Below, one piece after another: positions 39,997 through 50,704 of a stretch of DNA of 64,000 bases. The stretch is from NCBI GenBank assembly GCA_947471745.1, contig CANJKZ010001023.1, positions 310,001-374,000 of the forward strand, in the 5' to 3' direction. The DNA is from Closterium sp. Naga37s-1 (taxonomy: Eukaryota; Streptophyta; Zygnematophyceae; Desmidiales; Closteriaceae). Under the pieces are notes generated by a model, which was not told the origin of the DNA, searched no databases, and worked only from the letters and a program-made list of their open reading frames with translations. The position numbers were made by a program, and so were the translations under genes. The first letter of the stretch is position 1. Each line of letters begins with the position of its first letter.

Positions 39997-41935
39997 GAGC
40001 CCACGTGGTGCTGTACGTCGGTCAATAGCTACGGCTAGTAGTAATACCGCTGCAGTTGCTGTCGCGTTTTTTCTACCCCGAGATATCCCGAAGTAACACG
40101 GCGTGTGCCTCCTACAGTAACAGTTCCCTCAGTAGTGAGTACGCGGGTACCCAGATGCGGTCGGTGCCTGTTTTTACGTAATAGACTCCTCTGGCCTCTG
40201 CCAGTTGCTGTGAGTTTCCGGTCGTGAAAAATGGGTCGGTACGGTATCTGTGGGTGAATAGGCCTGTTAACAGTGGGTTGGTTTGGGCGAGTAGGATGGC
40301 GTGGAGTTGGGCGGTGGGGCGTGTGAGTGCGTCGGCGATGTTGGATGCGCCTTTTTTGTACGTGACCGTGTAGTGGAAGTTGGACTCCAGATAGTCCAAC
40401 CAGCGGATCTGTTGTGGGTTGAGATTCGGTTGGGCGCGAAGGTACTGTAGGGATCGGTGGTCTGTCCGTACTGTCACGTCTGCTCCCGTGAGGTAACATC
40501 GCCACACCTTGAACGCGTGCACGATCGCCAGCATTTCGCGGTCGTGTATCGGATAGTTGCGTTCAGGCGGGTGAAGCTTGCGGGACTCGTACGCGACTGG
40601 CTGAAGGCCGTTCCCGAAGTCTTGCAACAGTACTGCTCCCATAGTGATGTCGCTAGCGTCGGTGACCAGTTCGAACGGACGGTGCGGATCTGCGATGTGA
40701 AGCACGGGCGGTGAGCACAAAATATTTACGAGGGCCGAGAAGGCAGCTTGCTCTTTCTCCCCCCACGTGTACTCAACCCCCTTCCTGAGCAGGTCGGTCA
40801 ATGGGGCAGTCAGCTTCGCCATGTCGGGGACGAACCGGCGCACGTAGTTGACGAACCCCAAAAAACTCTGCAGCTCGGTCAAGTTGGTCGGCGCGTGCCA
40901 TTCTTGAATCGTCGCGATCTTCTTCCGGTCTATTTCCACTCCTGCAGCTGAAATGATGTGTCCCAAAAATTCCAGTCGGTCCTGTAAAAGCTCACACTTA
41001 GACGCTTTTGTCAGTAGGCGGTTCTCACTCAGTATTTTAAAAGCTGCTTTGATGTCCTGTAAGTGCTGTGCTCGGTCAGGGCTGTAAATCAGTATGTCGT
41101 CCAGATACACGATGACGCACTTATCTAAAAGCGGGCGGAAGGCTTCGTTTATGCTCATTTGAAAGGTGGCGGGGGCATTCGTCAGTCCGAAAGGCATGAC
41201 GGTGTATTCGAAGGATCCGTAGCGTGTTCGGAAGGCTGTCTTAGGGCAGTCGGGTGGGTTGACGCGAATCTGGTGGTAACCTCCCCGAAGGTCAATTTTC
41301 GAGAAAACCCGGGCTGTGCGCAGTTGGTCGATCAGTTCGTCGGCTCGCGGGATGGGGTAACGGGATTTGATGGTAACCCTGTTCAGTGCTCTGTAATCTA
41401 TGCACATGCGAAATCCCCCGTCCTTTTTCGGTGTGAATAGTATCGGTGCTGCGAAAGGAGACGAACTAGGGCGAATGAACTCTTTCTCAAGCAGGTAGTC
41501 CAGTTGCTTCCTCAGTTCGTCCAGTTCGGGTTGGGTCAGTCGGAACTGTCGCTGTACTTTTGGTTGTGCCCCCGGTTCTAATTCGATCCTGTGGTCGTGC
41601 GGTCGCTGAGGTGGCAGTCCCGTCGGTAGGTCGTCCGGGAAGTTGTCACTGTACTGCTTCAACAGTGCTGCCAGATCACCCGGTACGTCGGCTAGCATTT
41701 TCCGTAAATCCCCCCCTTTGTCTGCTGCCTCGGCTTCCCGAATGTCAACCGCGTACACGTCAGCTCCTGCCGCTACGGCGCGTTTCATCGTGATCGCGTT
41801 GACACGCACCGACAAAGACTCAGGCGAGCCCCAGCGAGGTAAGGCGATGTTGTTACCGTTCACTCGCACAGCGCAGTCACCCGTCGTCCAGTTGATTCGC
41901 GGGTTGTGTCATCGCAACCAATCACGGCCGAGTAA
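39997..41935 (-). pseudogene. Reverse transcriptase / RNase H / integrase N-terminus
   Basis: A long frame (40112-41869) contains reverse transcriptase with FSKIDLRGGYHQIRV, MPFGLTNAPATFQ and the catalytic YLDD (about 41112), and RNase H with VTDASDITMGAVLLQD, DREMLAIVHAF and the TDHRSL motif. It continues into the integrase zinc-finger region (HLGVEKT-like GYLGVEKTRQQLQRYYY, then HHVGSCPTCQMM just before the insertion point). Two TAG codons follow YYY where Trp is expected, and a TGA interrupts the frame upstream at about 41908 (GRDWLR). The copy is therefore dead. Confidence 0.93.
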
Positions 41936-42061
41936 AATGTCGGTTCCGTCGAGGGTCGTTGCGAGCATTTCCTGGCTAAACGTGAAGTTACCCCCACATC
42001 GAATCCGAACTCGGTCCACACGTTCCCGTATCGCCAGTGGCGTGCCGTCGACCAGTCTTGC

Positions 42062-43470
42062 GTCGATCTCAGGTAAGCATCTGTCCAGTGGCAGTCACTG
42101 TGGCAGTGTTGATAAGGCTGTGGCTGGCCCCTCCGTCTACGAAGATTTTTACTAACTCCGTCCCGATTTTCCCACTAAGCAGTTCGGGGCTGTCTACCGT
42201 AGTACCCTCCTTATTCGGTCGGGTGTGGTCGATTGCGTGAACCGGCACAATCACTCGGTGATGGTCGGTTGGGTCGGGCGAGCGGCGTGACCTGTCAGTA
42301 GAGGGCCCGTCTGCTACTGACTCAGCGTTTCCTTGCTGCTTGGTCTGTTTCTGCTGCTCAGCTTCCCCCTTTCCCTTAGCATTTTCCGGGCATTCGCTCT
42401 TACGGTGTCCCGGCCGATTGCACGCAAAGCAGCGCCCTTTGAATGGTGCGGCAGCGGCATTTGCGGCGACGGCACATATCGTAGCGCCCTCGTTCGTCCC
42501 ACGAGGCCGATGTCCCCAATTACTGCTTCCGTAGGACCCCGGTCTCGGTCGGCGGAAGAAATCAAGTTTCTCCGCCATAGCGAGAATTTCTTGAAAATCG
42601 GTGACGCCGCGAAGCTGGATTTCCTGAGCGATGTCCTGCTTCAGGCCGCCGATAGCGGTCGATGCGCTCGCTCTCGTGCATGTATCCCACCTGCTCGCAT
42701 AGCGCCAGAAATCCGCTCGTGTAGTCTTGGACGGAACCGAGTTGGCGCCAAGTGCGGAGCTTCTGTTGCGCCGCGATCGAAGCCGCAATTGGCTCGAAAC
42801 GAGCGCGCAGACCTGCGTACCACGCGTCCCACGTGCGATACTGGGGCACCTCCACGAAATACGACGGCGCCCAGGGTCCGGTTTGTCCTTCCCATGTCGG
42901 TAGTGTCGCGTTGTCGACCGGCTTCGTGACGATGACACGCCACCAGTCCATGGCGGGTCCTCGCAGCAACGACACGGCGTAACGAATCTTCGCCGTATCC
43001 TCCGAGACGTAGTTCGCGTCGAAGAAAACATTCAACGTGAAGAGTCACGCTTGAACGGTAGGACCACCCCGCTGACTTAGGTCAAAACACGGCGGACGCT
43101 GCGGTTTAAGCGGCATCGACGACGGTAGCGTTGACTCGCCGGCCGGCACGGAAATCGTAACTCGAGGCTGGTTCCTGGCCGCATTCGTCTCGTCGGGGTG
43201 TGTCGTGCCGTGGTCGTCGTCTCCGTCGTGGCGGAAGACGCCATCACTGGCCGCGCTCGCGGGTTGCCCCACACTTCCGTGTTGCAATGTCTGTGGTGCG
43301 GGCTGTATCGGAGTGCCAGGTGCTTGGGATTGTGATCGTGCGATGTCATTTTGCAGGGAGGTGCGTTCCGCCGTTGATGCCGCGATTTCTTCGGAGCTTT
43401 CGTGCAGTTGTCCCAGCAGCTCGTCCAGGCGGTCCTGCGTGAGGGTGGTGACGTCTATGCGTTCGGCCAT
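42062..43470 (-). pseudogene. Gag and protease
   Basis: Gag begins at ATG 43470 (MAERIDVTTLTQDRLDELLG). The frame is broken by TGA at 43045-43047, continues with the capsid region (YVSEDTAKIRYAVSLLRGPA, RTWDAWYAGLRARF), shifts frame near 42580-42640 and continues to the zinc knuckle CFACNRPGHRKSEC and the aspartic protease site FVDGGASHSLIN. A second frameshift follows the protease near 42068. Confidence 0.9.
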
Positions 43471-43632
43471 TCCGAAGGGCGTCGGCTCGTCTTAGTCTAG
43501 GCGCAGTCGTGGCTGCACGCGTTTACGAGAGAACGCGAGGACAGCGGCTCCTAGGGCCTAAGGTGCGTGAGTCCCTTCGAGTGAAAAATCAAAAGTTGAT
43601 TTCCTGGGGTGCGGAGATGCGCGGTCCGAAAC

Positions 43633-43653
43633 AAAGAGGCTCTGAATACCAAG
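43633..43653 (-). other. Primer-binding site of the chromovirus
   Basis: Immediately inside the 5' LTR the minus strand reads CTTGGTATTCAGAGCCTC, close to the TGGTATCAGAGC primer site complementary to initiator tRNA-Met used by many plant LTR elements, with one extra T. Confidence 0.75.
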
Positions 43654-43968
43654 TGTTACGGGTGCAATGAATCGAAGTAGCGAGAATTGCAGTAAGGTGT
43701 CAAACGAGTACAAAATGTGAGCAAACATTTATATGCGAAACATGCAAACGGTAACGCGGTGCGTGCGAGCTAGTTAGTGCTACGCTGGAAGCGAGGCTCG
43801 GGCTAGTCCCGAAGCGTAGGCCGACACGGCCGGGCCAGCAGTGCGAGGTTTGGTGAAACAGTGCGCGCGAAGTCGGCGAAGCCCCGTTAGTAGTAACGGG
43901 CGAACAATGGCTGCTGCTGTACGCGGTGTTGCAGGGTGCGCTAAGGAATATCGAGAAAATTCCTTACA
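43654..43968 (-). repeat. 5' LTR of the chromovirus
   Basis: Upstream LTR in element orientation, 315 bp; transcription of the element would start here and run leftward, away from the fucosyltransferase gene. Confidence 0.95.
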
Positions 43969-44400
43969 GGTAACAACAATATGAACAGCTATTCTATGAA
44001 TTGGATAGAAGAAAAAAAATCGTATCAGGTACCATATGATCAGTTTATTCATTAAACATTTTCGCAATATATGCATGCATGCCCTTTGTAAGTATGGTAG
44101 TAGATAAGAGTGAGAAGTGTTGGAAAGAGTCGATATCCGTATGAAAAATGTAATCCTTATTGTTTGAGTGCAGCATCTGTCTGGCAGAGATCTGGATTCA
44201 CTATTACGTCCGTGTCGCTCACGCACACCTTCATTCCCTCTGGTCTTGGCTGTCTCAGCATTTCACACAAATCTGGTCTCGGCTGTAGTGGAGAAGAGTC
44301 AAATGGTGGATCAGGGAAATGACATTCGTTTCTTTTCTGATGCGAGTAGCTGGAGGTCACGACTCTTAGTTCCCGCGGTTGAGCCGTCGCGTCGCGTGCC
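43969..44400. other. Upstream flank of the fucosyltransferase-like gene
   Basis: Begins with the GGTAA target duplication. The retrotransposon ends about 430 bp before the start codon, so it lies in the probable promoter region. No other feature seen. Confidence 0.45.
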
Positions 44401-45342
44401 ATGGAGCTCGCAAGGCGAGGAGGACCCAGTAGCTGCATTACAGAAGGCCACCATCATTGCCGCGAGGAGGGGGACGGTAAGGCGGACATTCAGGAGGAGG
44501 AAGAGGATAATTCGTTGATGATTTCAGAAGAAAGTTTGAACGAAATCGACGATGAATCAATACATCTCCTGCTGACCGAGAAACAGAGGCCGAACAACGG
44601 TTGTGGAGCTGTTACTGACGGTTCTGAAGGTTATGCCGCGAGCTTGTCGAGATCCCTACGTCAGGGAAGCAATGCTGCTAACGCCCCCACCTTTTGTGTG
44701 CTCGTTTTTTTCCTCCTGGTTACGTTATTCACTCTCCTGGGACGGTATTTCCTCGGCTCAGGTTCCGGAATTCTAGATTTCACCGTTTCTAATGAATCTT
44801 CTCGTGAGCTATCATCGTCAGCGTCATCAAACACGGCCCGTGAGAGCTCTCTTTTTGAGGCGCCTCAAAAAGCGTCGTCAAACACCGCCCATGAGAGCTC
44901 TCATGACGACTCTTTCGGCATCGCTCTGACAAACGCCAGCTCGTCCCGCGAACCTAGCGATTTTGTCAAGACGCAGGCGTCTTTCATCAGTGATTCGTTA
45001 GAAACTGACCCGTTAGAAGCCGCTTTTTTACAACGGGAACGGGAACTTATGCAGCTCTGGACAGAGCTGCTTCGGCCGGGGTCACCGTACGCAACCCGTG
45101 ACGTCAGCAGCGACGAGACCAATACCAGCTCTGAATCAATCTCCAGCATTGCTGCCGCGAGTGATGCTGAAACCGACGGATCGGAGAGCAGCTACACTAG
45201 CAGCAGCGAGAAGGCGCAGAAGGAGAGTCCTGACATGGTACCAATGAATGCAACAGCAGCACTGGCTCCTTCTGAGGGCTCGGCAGACCCGTCTAAGGAA
45301 GCACCACCGCTGCAGCAGCAGACTCAGCAGACTCAACAGAGT

Positions 45343-45374
<32 letters not shown>

Positions 45375-48300
45375 GCAGGAGGAGGAGGAAGCTGCAGGCT
45401 CTGTCCCTCCGTCTGTCCCTCCGCGTGTCCCTCCGCGTGTCCCTCCGCCGGTCCCCCCACACCTGGTGAACTGCAAGGCAATGATTAAGGCGGTGACACA
45501 GTATGAGAGGCTCGCCCGTGGACACCACAGGGTGAAGGAGGTCCCGTGGGCCCTCGTTCGCCAGGCAAAAGGCGAAAGAGGGGAAGGAACGGAGAGGCGA
45601 TTGGGGATAGACGCGAGGGGGGGGATGGGCGAGGAGAAGGAGAGGAGGACTGGGGGGCATGGTGCGGAGATAGAGGGGGAGGGGGAAGAGGAGGAGGGGG
45701 GGGAGGAGGAGAGGGGGGAGGAGGGGAGGGAAGGGTTGGTGGAGGGACCATATCCCCCGTGGGTGGTGGGGGCGGACGAGGAGAATTACCCGTTGACTCG
45801 GCGCGTGCAGAGAGACATATGGCTGCACCAGCACCCCGCCGACTGCTACCACCCCTCAGTCAAGTGAGCTGCTTGTAAGGGTGGTGCCTATGGGGGTGCT
45901 TGTAAGGGTGGTGCCTATGGCACAGAAAAACAGTTTCGACCTGGATCCAACAGGTAACTCGTCCTAATCTCTTCCTAATCTCCTCTAGGCTGAGCTTAGG
46001 CTAGTAGGGATTGAATAGGTAAGAAATTGTCATTCAAACCTGAGCGTACGCGCGTTTCGGCCGGTGGCCTATGGGGATGCTTGTAAGGGTGGTGCCTATG
46101 GGGTTGCTTGTAAGGGCGCGTGTATAGGGACATTTGGCTGCACCAGCACCACTCCGACTGCTACCACCCCTCAGTCAAGTGAGCTTCTTGTCATGGTGCC
46201 TGTGGGGATGCCTCTGAGCTGCTTGTAAGGGTGCCTATGGGGTGTAGTGCTGCCTACGGGGGTGCTTGTAGTGCTGCAGCCTATGGGGGTGCTTGTATTG
46301 CTATCTATGGGGGTGCTTGTATTGCTACCTATGGGGGTGCTTGTATTGCTATCTATGGGGGTGCTTGTATTGCTACCTATGGGGGTGCTTGTATTGCTAC
46401 CTATGGGGGTGCTTGTATTGCTATCTATGGGGGTGCTTGTATTGCTATCTATGGGGGTGCTTGTAAGGGTGCATGCAGAGAGACATATGGCTGCACCAGC
46501 ACCCCGTTGACTGCTACCACCCTTCAGTCAAGTGAGGCGCCTATAACGCTGCCTGTAACGCTGCCTGTAACGGTGCCTGTAACGGTGCCTGTAACGCTGC
46601 CTGTAACGCTGCCTGTAACGCTGCCTGTAACGGTGCCTGTAACGGTGCCTGTAACGGTGCCTGTAACGCTGCCTGTCGTGCTGCTTGGTGAAACAAACAC
46701 CCTTATCCGCCCCACCCTCCTTGATGCCTGACGCCTAGCAGGTTCCTCTACGCCACGCTCGTCCCACAGGCCACGACTGCAATTGGCGCGCAGCTCACCA
46801 TGCATACGTTTGAGGCGCCTCGAACGCAGCTCACCATGCAACCTACTGTGAGCTCTTCCCCCATCTGCTCCACTCCCCCCTGCGTCCCAATCACTCACTC
46901 CTTTCCACGCAGGTTCCTCCACGCTACATTCGTCCCGCAGGCCAAGTATGGCAGCGGCGCGCAGCTCTCCAACGTGGCAGGGGCGCGCAGCTCTCCAACG
47001 TGGCAGCGGCGTGCAGTTCTCCAACGTGGCAGGGGCGCCTCACAAATAGCAACCTCCCTGTCAACCCCTGGTTCCTTCCGCACCTCACCAACGTCACAAT
47101 CAATCACTCCTTTCCCCGCAGGTTCCTCTACGCTACATTCGTCCCACAGTCCAAGTACGGCGTTGGCGCGCAGCTCACCAACGTGGCAGGGGCGCCTCAG
47201 AAACAGCAACCCGACTCTCAACCCTCTCCTGTTCCATTCTCTCCCCTGTTCCCATGTAGGTTCCTCTACGCTACGTTCGTCCCGCAGGCCAAGTACGGCG
47301 TTGGCGCGCAGCTCACCAACGTGGCAGGGGCGCTGGCGCTGGCGGTGGCGTCAGGGCGGGTGCTGGTGTTGGGAAAGTTCCCGAGGGCGATTCACGGCGG
47401 GTGTGAGGGGCGCAGGCACGGCCGCTGGCACTGCTTCTTTGCACCGGAAACGAGCGATGCATGCCGAAGGTGTGTGTGTGGTGTGGTGTGGTGTGGCGTG
47501 GCGTGGCGTGGTGTGGTGTGTTGTGGTGTGCAAGCACGGCCGCTGGCACTGCTTCTTTGCACCGGAAACGAGTGATGCATGCCGAAGGTGTGTGTTTGCC
47601 CCAAATCCATTCTTCACCTGTTTTATTCCCTCTCAGCCGTTATTCCACGAGTGAGATTTTTCTAAGAAGGAAATAAAGAAAAACTTCAGGAGAAGTTTTA
47701 GATGTGCACCGTGGAATCCTGCTTCGTACCGATTCCCTTCCCTTCCCTTCCCCCATCCCACAGACGTGCTCATGACCTGATGGCCAAGCAGCAAGCGCAG
47801 CATCCCGCCACAGCAGAACCAGGATCAAATCTTCAGGCGGAATCCAATCTCCCAGCGGAATCAGACGTGCACTCGAGCCTGGCTGTGGTGCGACGGCAAG
47901 ACATTCCCGAGGAGCTCGTGTGGTTCCCCCGTGTACCCTCCTTGTGGGGGGAGCCGTGGCTGCGCATCCCTGCTGTTATTGAAATCAACGGGCACATGCG
48001 ACAAACCACCAAGACTGGGTGAGTGGTGAGGCGTCTCGTGCTCTCAAACCTGACTATGGTGCGACAACAGGATATTCCCCGTGGGCTTGTGTGGTTCCCG
48101 TTCCCACCTGTGCCCGCCCTGTGGGGGGAGCCGTGGCTGCACATCCCTGCTGTTATTGAAATCAACGGGCACATGGGGCTAACGACCAAGACCGGGTGAG
48201 TCACTAATTGCACAATGACGGCAAGAGGACTCTGCAGACTGCTGCTCCCTGGAGATGACACAAACCCTTTTTTAGGCACCTCAAAAGACGACTTTTGAGG

Positions 48301-49725
48301 CGCCTCGAAACACAATGACGGCAAGAGGACTCTGCAGACTGCTGCTCCCTGGAGATGACACACAGTCCACTCCACACACCCTCGAAGGTTTGTGCTTCTT
48401 GCTTGCTTCCATGTGCTTGCACATGCCTCGTGCTTGATTGCTCTGCCCATAGCTATTTGCCTTGCTCTGTTCATCCCTTCCTGCAGCAACAAGGACCGCT
48501 GGTGGAGAGCACAGGCATGGCACTCATTGCTGCGTCGCCCTCGTGCTACCACTGCACAGGATCGTTCATGCCAGTGCTACCCCCGCCCTCTGCCCATGCA
48601 TTGCTCTTCCCATCCCTCACTGCAGCAACAAGGACCGCTGGTGGAGGGCGCAGGCATGGCACTCATTGCGGCCTTGCCTTTGTACATGCCCCTCACATGA
48701 TTGCTCTGCCCATTGCCCTGCCCTTTGCTGTCTGCAGCAACAAGGACCGCTGGTGGAGGGCGCAGGCGTGGCGCTTCCTCATGCGCTCGCCCTCGCGCTA
48801 CCTCTGTGCCGTCATCAATCGGGCCAGGCACGCAGCCTTCGGGCCAATGGCAGCTCGCCACGTGGCGCGCGCAGAAGCCGCGATTCTTCAAGCTGAGAAG
48901 CTGAGCTTTGCTGCGGGCACTCACCGTGTTAACCTTTCTGAGACTGAGGTCCAACAGTCCATCTCTGCCAATGCGGGTATTTTCCATCGTAATCGTTCGC
49001 AGAGTGGCGGTTTTAACGGCGTTCTCGTAGGCGCCAGGTCAGCGCCGTGGGTGCCGCGGCCTCTGGTGAGCATGCACGTGCGCATGGGGGAAAAGGCAAG
49101 GGAGATGGGGGTGGCGGGCTTCGGCACGTACCTGCACCTGCTGTCAAGAGTGCGAAAGTTCGAGCCTTCCGCTACAACCGTCTGGCTGAGCACAGAAATG
49201 CAGCCGGTAAGGCAACTGGGACATTACCGGCACACGACACGACATCCCATAATGCTGCTCCATCTACTCTCACTGCTCCCGTTCCATCATCCCATCCCAT
49301 CCTCCTCTCCTTTCACTGCTGTGTGTTGCCCTTTCCGAAAATGCTCCCTTCAGGTTTTGTTTCGTGGGGATTGTTTTTGGGGGGTACGCTGCGGTCTCAC
49401 TTTTGTTGACCGAGATTTTGATGATTTTATTGCTGGCTACTGTTGGCAGGTTGTAGAGAGGGCCATTCGTACTCCTGGGTGGGACTGGAAGGTCACCAAC
49501 GTACCTCGGATGCAAGGAAATGAGAGCATGCCAGGCTTTGAGGCTCGGATCGGGCCCCAGTGCAGCGTTGAGAATGCTTGGGTAAATCTGCTTATGGCAG
49601 CAGAGGCTGATTATTTCATAGGTGCTCTTGGTTCGACGTGGTCCATGCTAATTGATGGCTTGCGGTGTACAGGAGGAAAGATGCTCGCTGGTTTTCTAAG
49701 CACATCAAGGGACAGGCATTGGTAA
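44401..49725 (+). CDS. FUT8-like (GT23-related) fucosyltransferase, type II membrane protein
   Basis: Five exons join in frame: 44401-45863, 47260-47469, 47764-48018, 48738-49206 and 49450-49725, 891 codons including the stop. ATG 44401 sits in CCATGG. An acidic cytosolic part is followed by a membrane anchor (CVLVFFLLVTLFTLL, residues ~99-113) and a long Ser/Glu/Gln-rich stem, a Golgi type II layout. The catalytic part starts at DIWLHQHPADC and contains YGVGAQLTNVAGALALAVAS, WHCFFAPETSDAC, DRWWRAQAWRFLMR, the nucleotide-sugar motif SMHVRMGEKAREM, VWLSTEMQ and AAEADYFIGALGSTW. These correspond to the HVRRTDK and SSQVCR regions of FUT8/NodZ. Donor GDP-fucose is inferred from the family; acceptor unknown. 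Codon 318 is TAG inside a CAG tract, so the gene as read would be truncated before the catalytic domain. Confidence 0.8.
44821..44902 (+). repeat. Palindrome and 31-bp duplication inside a coding exon
   Basis: Direct copies of a 31-bp segment at 44821-44851 and 44872-44902 flank CTTTTTGAGGCGCCTCAAAA plus AG (44851-44872). All of it is within exon 1 of the fucosyltransferase-like gene and stays in frame, encoding LFEAPQK in the stem region. Confidence 0.9.
46110..46690 (+). repeat. Two exon 1 echoes and two minisatellites
   Basis: The 3' end of exon 1 with its donor (45795-45870) is copied at about 46125-46185 and 46468-46540. Between them (46240-46468) are about nine units of 24 bp (GGGGGTGCTTGTATTGCTA plus CCTAT), and after the second copy (46540-46685) about eleven units of the 12-bp AACGCTGCCTGT. 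Confidence 0.88.
46740..47205 (+). repeat. Three echoes of fucosyltransferase exon 2 start
   Basis: Copies of the acceptor side of exon 2 (GTTCCTCTACGC...) at about 46740-46805, 46912-47040 and 47120-47200 precede the true exon (47260). Two have strong acceptors (CACGCAG, CCCGCAG). In the first, GTTTGAGGCGCCTCGAAC (about 46808-46825) separates two 15-bp copies of GCAGCTCACCATGCA. The middle copy has an internal triplication around CGTGGCAG. Confidence 0.85.
47525..47595 (+). repeat. Echo of exon 2 3' end
   Basis: A copy of the last ~60 bp of exon 2 (encoding GRWHCFFAPETSDACR-like sequence) and its GTGTGTGT donor, separated from the true donor by a GTGTGGTGTGG tract. Confidence 0.85.
48050..48690 (+). 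repeat. Echoes of exons 3 and 4 with junction palindromes
   Basis: The 3' half of exon 3 with donor is copied at 48053-48203. A ~48-bp segment (CACAATGACGGCAAGAGGAC...) at 48210-48252 recurs at 48311-48362; between the copies lie TTTTTTAGGCACCTCAAAAG (48268-48287) and CTTTTGAGGCGCCTCGAAA (48292-48310). The start of exon 4 with its acceptor is copied at about 48478-48540 and 48618-48680. Confidence 0.85.
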
Positions 49726-50704
49726 TGAGAAAAGTTTCCAGTGGAATGCTGGCATATTATGCTTGCCTATCATTTGTGGAAGCACTTTGTTGTACAGAGT
49801 TCATTTCAAGTTTGAAGTGAGTTTGATCTACAATCGCAGACTGGACGCACAGAGCTCATGTTTTTCTTATTAGTTGGTATTTTTCCGAACCAGACCTGAC
49901 CCAGACTTGAGCCTCGGCCCACAGCACACCTTACGGTGGCGGGAAGCCAGGCTTGGTTCATGACCGAAGTTCGGCGTTGAGTTCTTTAGCCCAGATCAGG
50001 TGAACCGAACAGAGCTAGTCTCCGGCCTATCAGTGCATTTTGTCGTGTGGCTCGGCGAGGGCTCCCGCCCCAGGAATCTGGGTATGTGGGCCTGCTGCGC
50101 GAGACTGCCCTCGATTTCATCCAATTTCCCAACCAAAGTCCGAACCAAACCTAGCTTTCGGTTCGCTGCTTTCCCACAGAACACACAGGGATAGAGATTG
50201 AAATCTCGAAGTCGTCCTAGGGTCTAGACTCTAGAGTTGAGGAGCTGACACACAACACAAGCAACCTCCATTTGGCTGAAGCAGCCCCGATTGACATGAC
50301 GTGACAGAATCAGGAATCGTCTTGCTGTTTTTCAGCACTACATTGGCTGACCAGACTGGTCATTGACAAGACGTTTAGTCGGCTTTTGATCACCTTATAA
50401 GCCTGGTCCGCCGGCACGGTCGAGCTCAAACCGCGTCGTCAGCTCCAGCCACCATAGTCTCATGTGCTCGTTGGTCCACAAGTAAGCTGACAGATGCACT
50501 AGATCGATGCTTGACCGATTCTTGCATGACCGCTGCTAACCAAACCAGTTATTTCCCTTGAGGTTCCTAGCATCTGAACTCTTATCAGCTTCCTTAGCTC
50601 GACATCAATCATTTGGGGTTCAACTCTACTATTGACATCCTTAGTTTTTACATAATGGAAAGCTGATTCCAGCCCCTTCCGTTGATTAAGAAGCTACAGC
50701 TCAG
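49726..50704. other. Intergenic region
   Basis: Between the 3' end of the fucosyltransferase-like gene and the ABC1 kinase start, both plus. No gene, RNA or tandem repeat recognised. Confidence 0.5.

Larger units (their letters stand above)
37041..43968 (-). mobile_element. Ty3/gypsy chromovirus, complete but decayed
   Basis: Two 315-bp LTRs (37041-37355 and 43654-43968) differing at about 10 positions, starting TG and ending CA on the minus strand, flanked by a perfect 5-bp duplication GGTAA (37036-37040 and 43969-43973). Gene order on the minus strand is gag with a CCHC knuckle, protease, reverse transcriptase, RNase H, integrase and chromodomain: the chromovirus order. A second, non-autonomous element is nested in the integrase. 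Frameshifts and several nonsense codons make it inactive. It is a plant-type genomic retrotransposon. Confidence 0.96.

Noticed and set aside
37041..43968. Endogenous pararetrovirus or other integrated virus
   Set aside because: True LTRs, 5-bp target duplication, primer site, the gag-protease-RT-RNase H-integrase order and a chromodomain identify a Ty3/gypsy chromovirus.
46730..47205. Additional genuine exons of the fucosyltransferase
   Set aside because: They repeat the start of exon 2 and break off; including them would duplicate part of the fold. They are treated as echoes.
44401..49725. Xyloglucan fucosyltransferase (GT37) or protein O-fucosyltransferase
   Set aside because: I considered these first, but the HVRMGEK, LSTEMQ and ALGSTW motifs and the WHCFF..PETSDAC segment fit the FUT8/NodZ-like family better.
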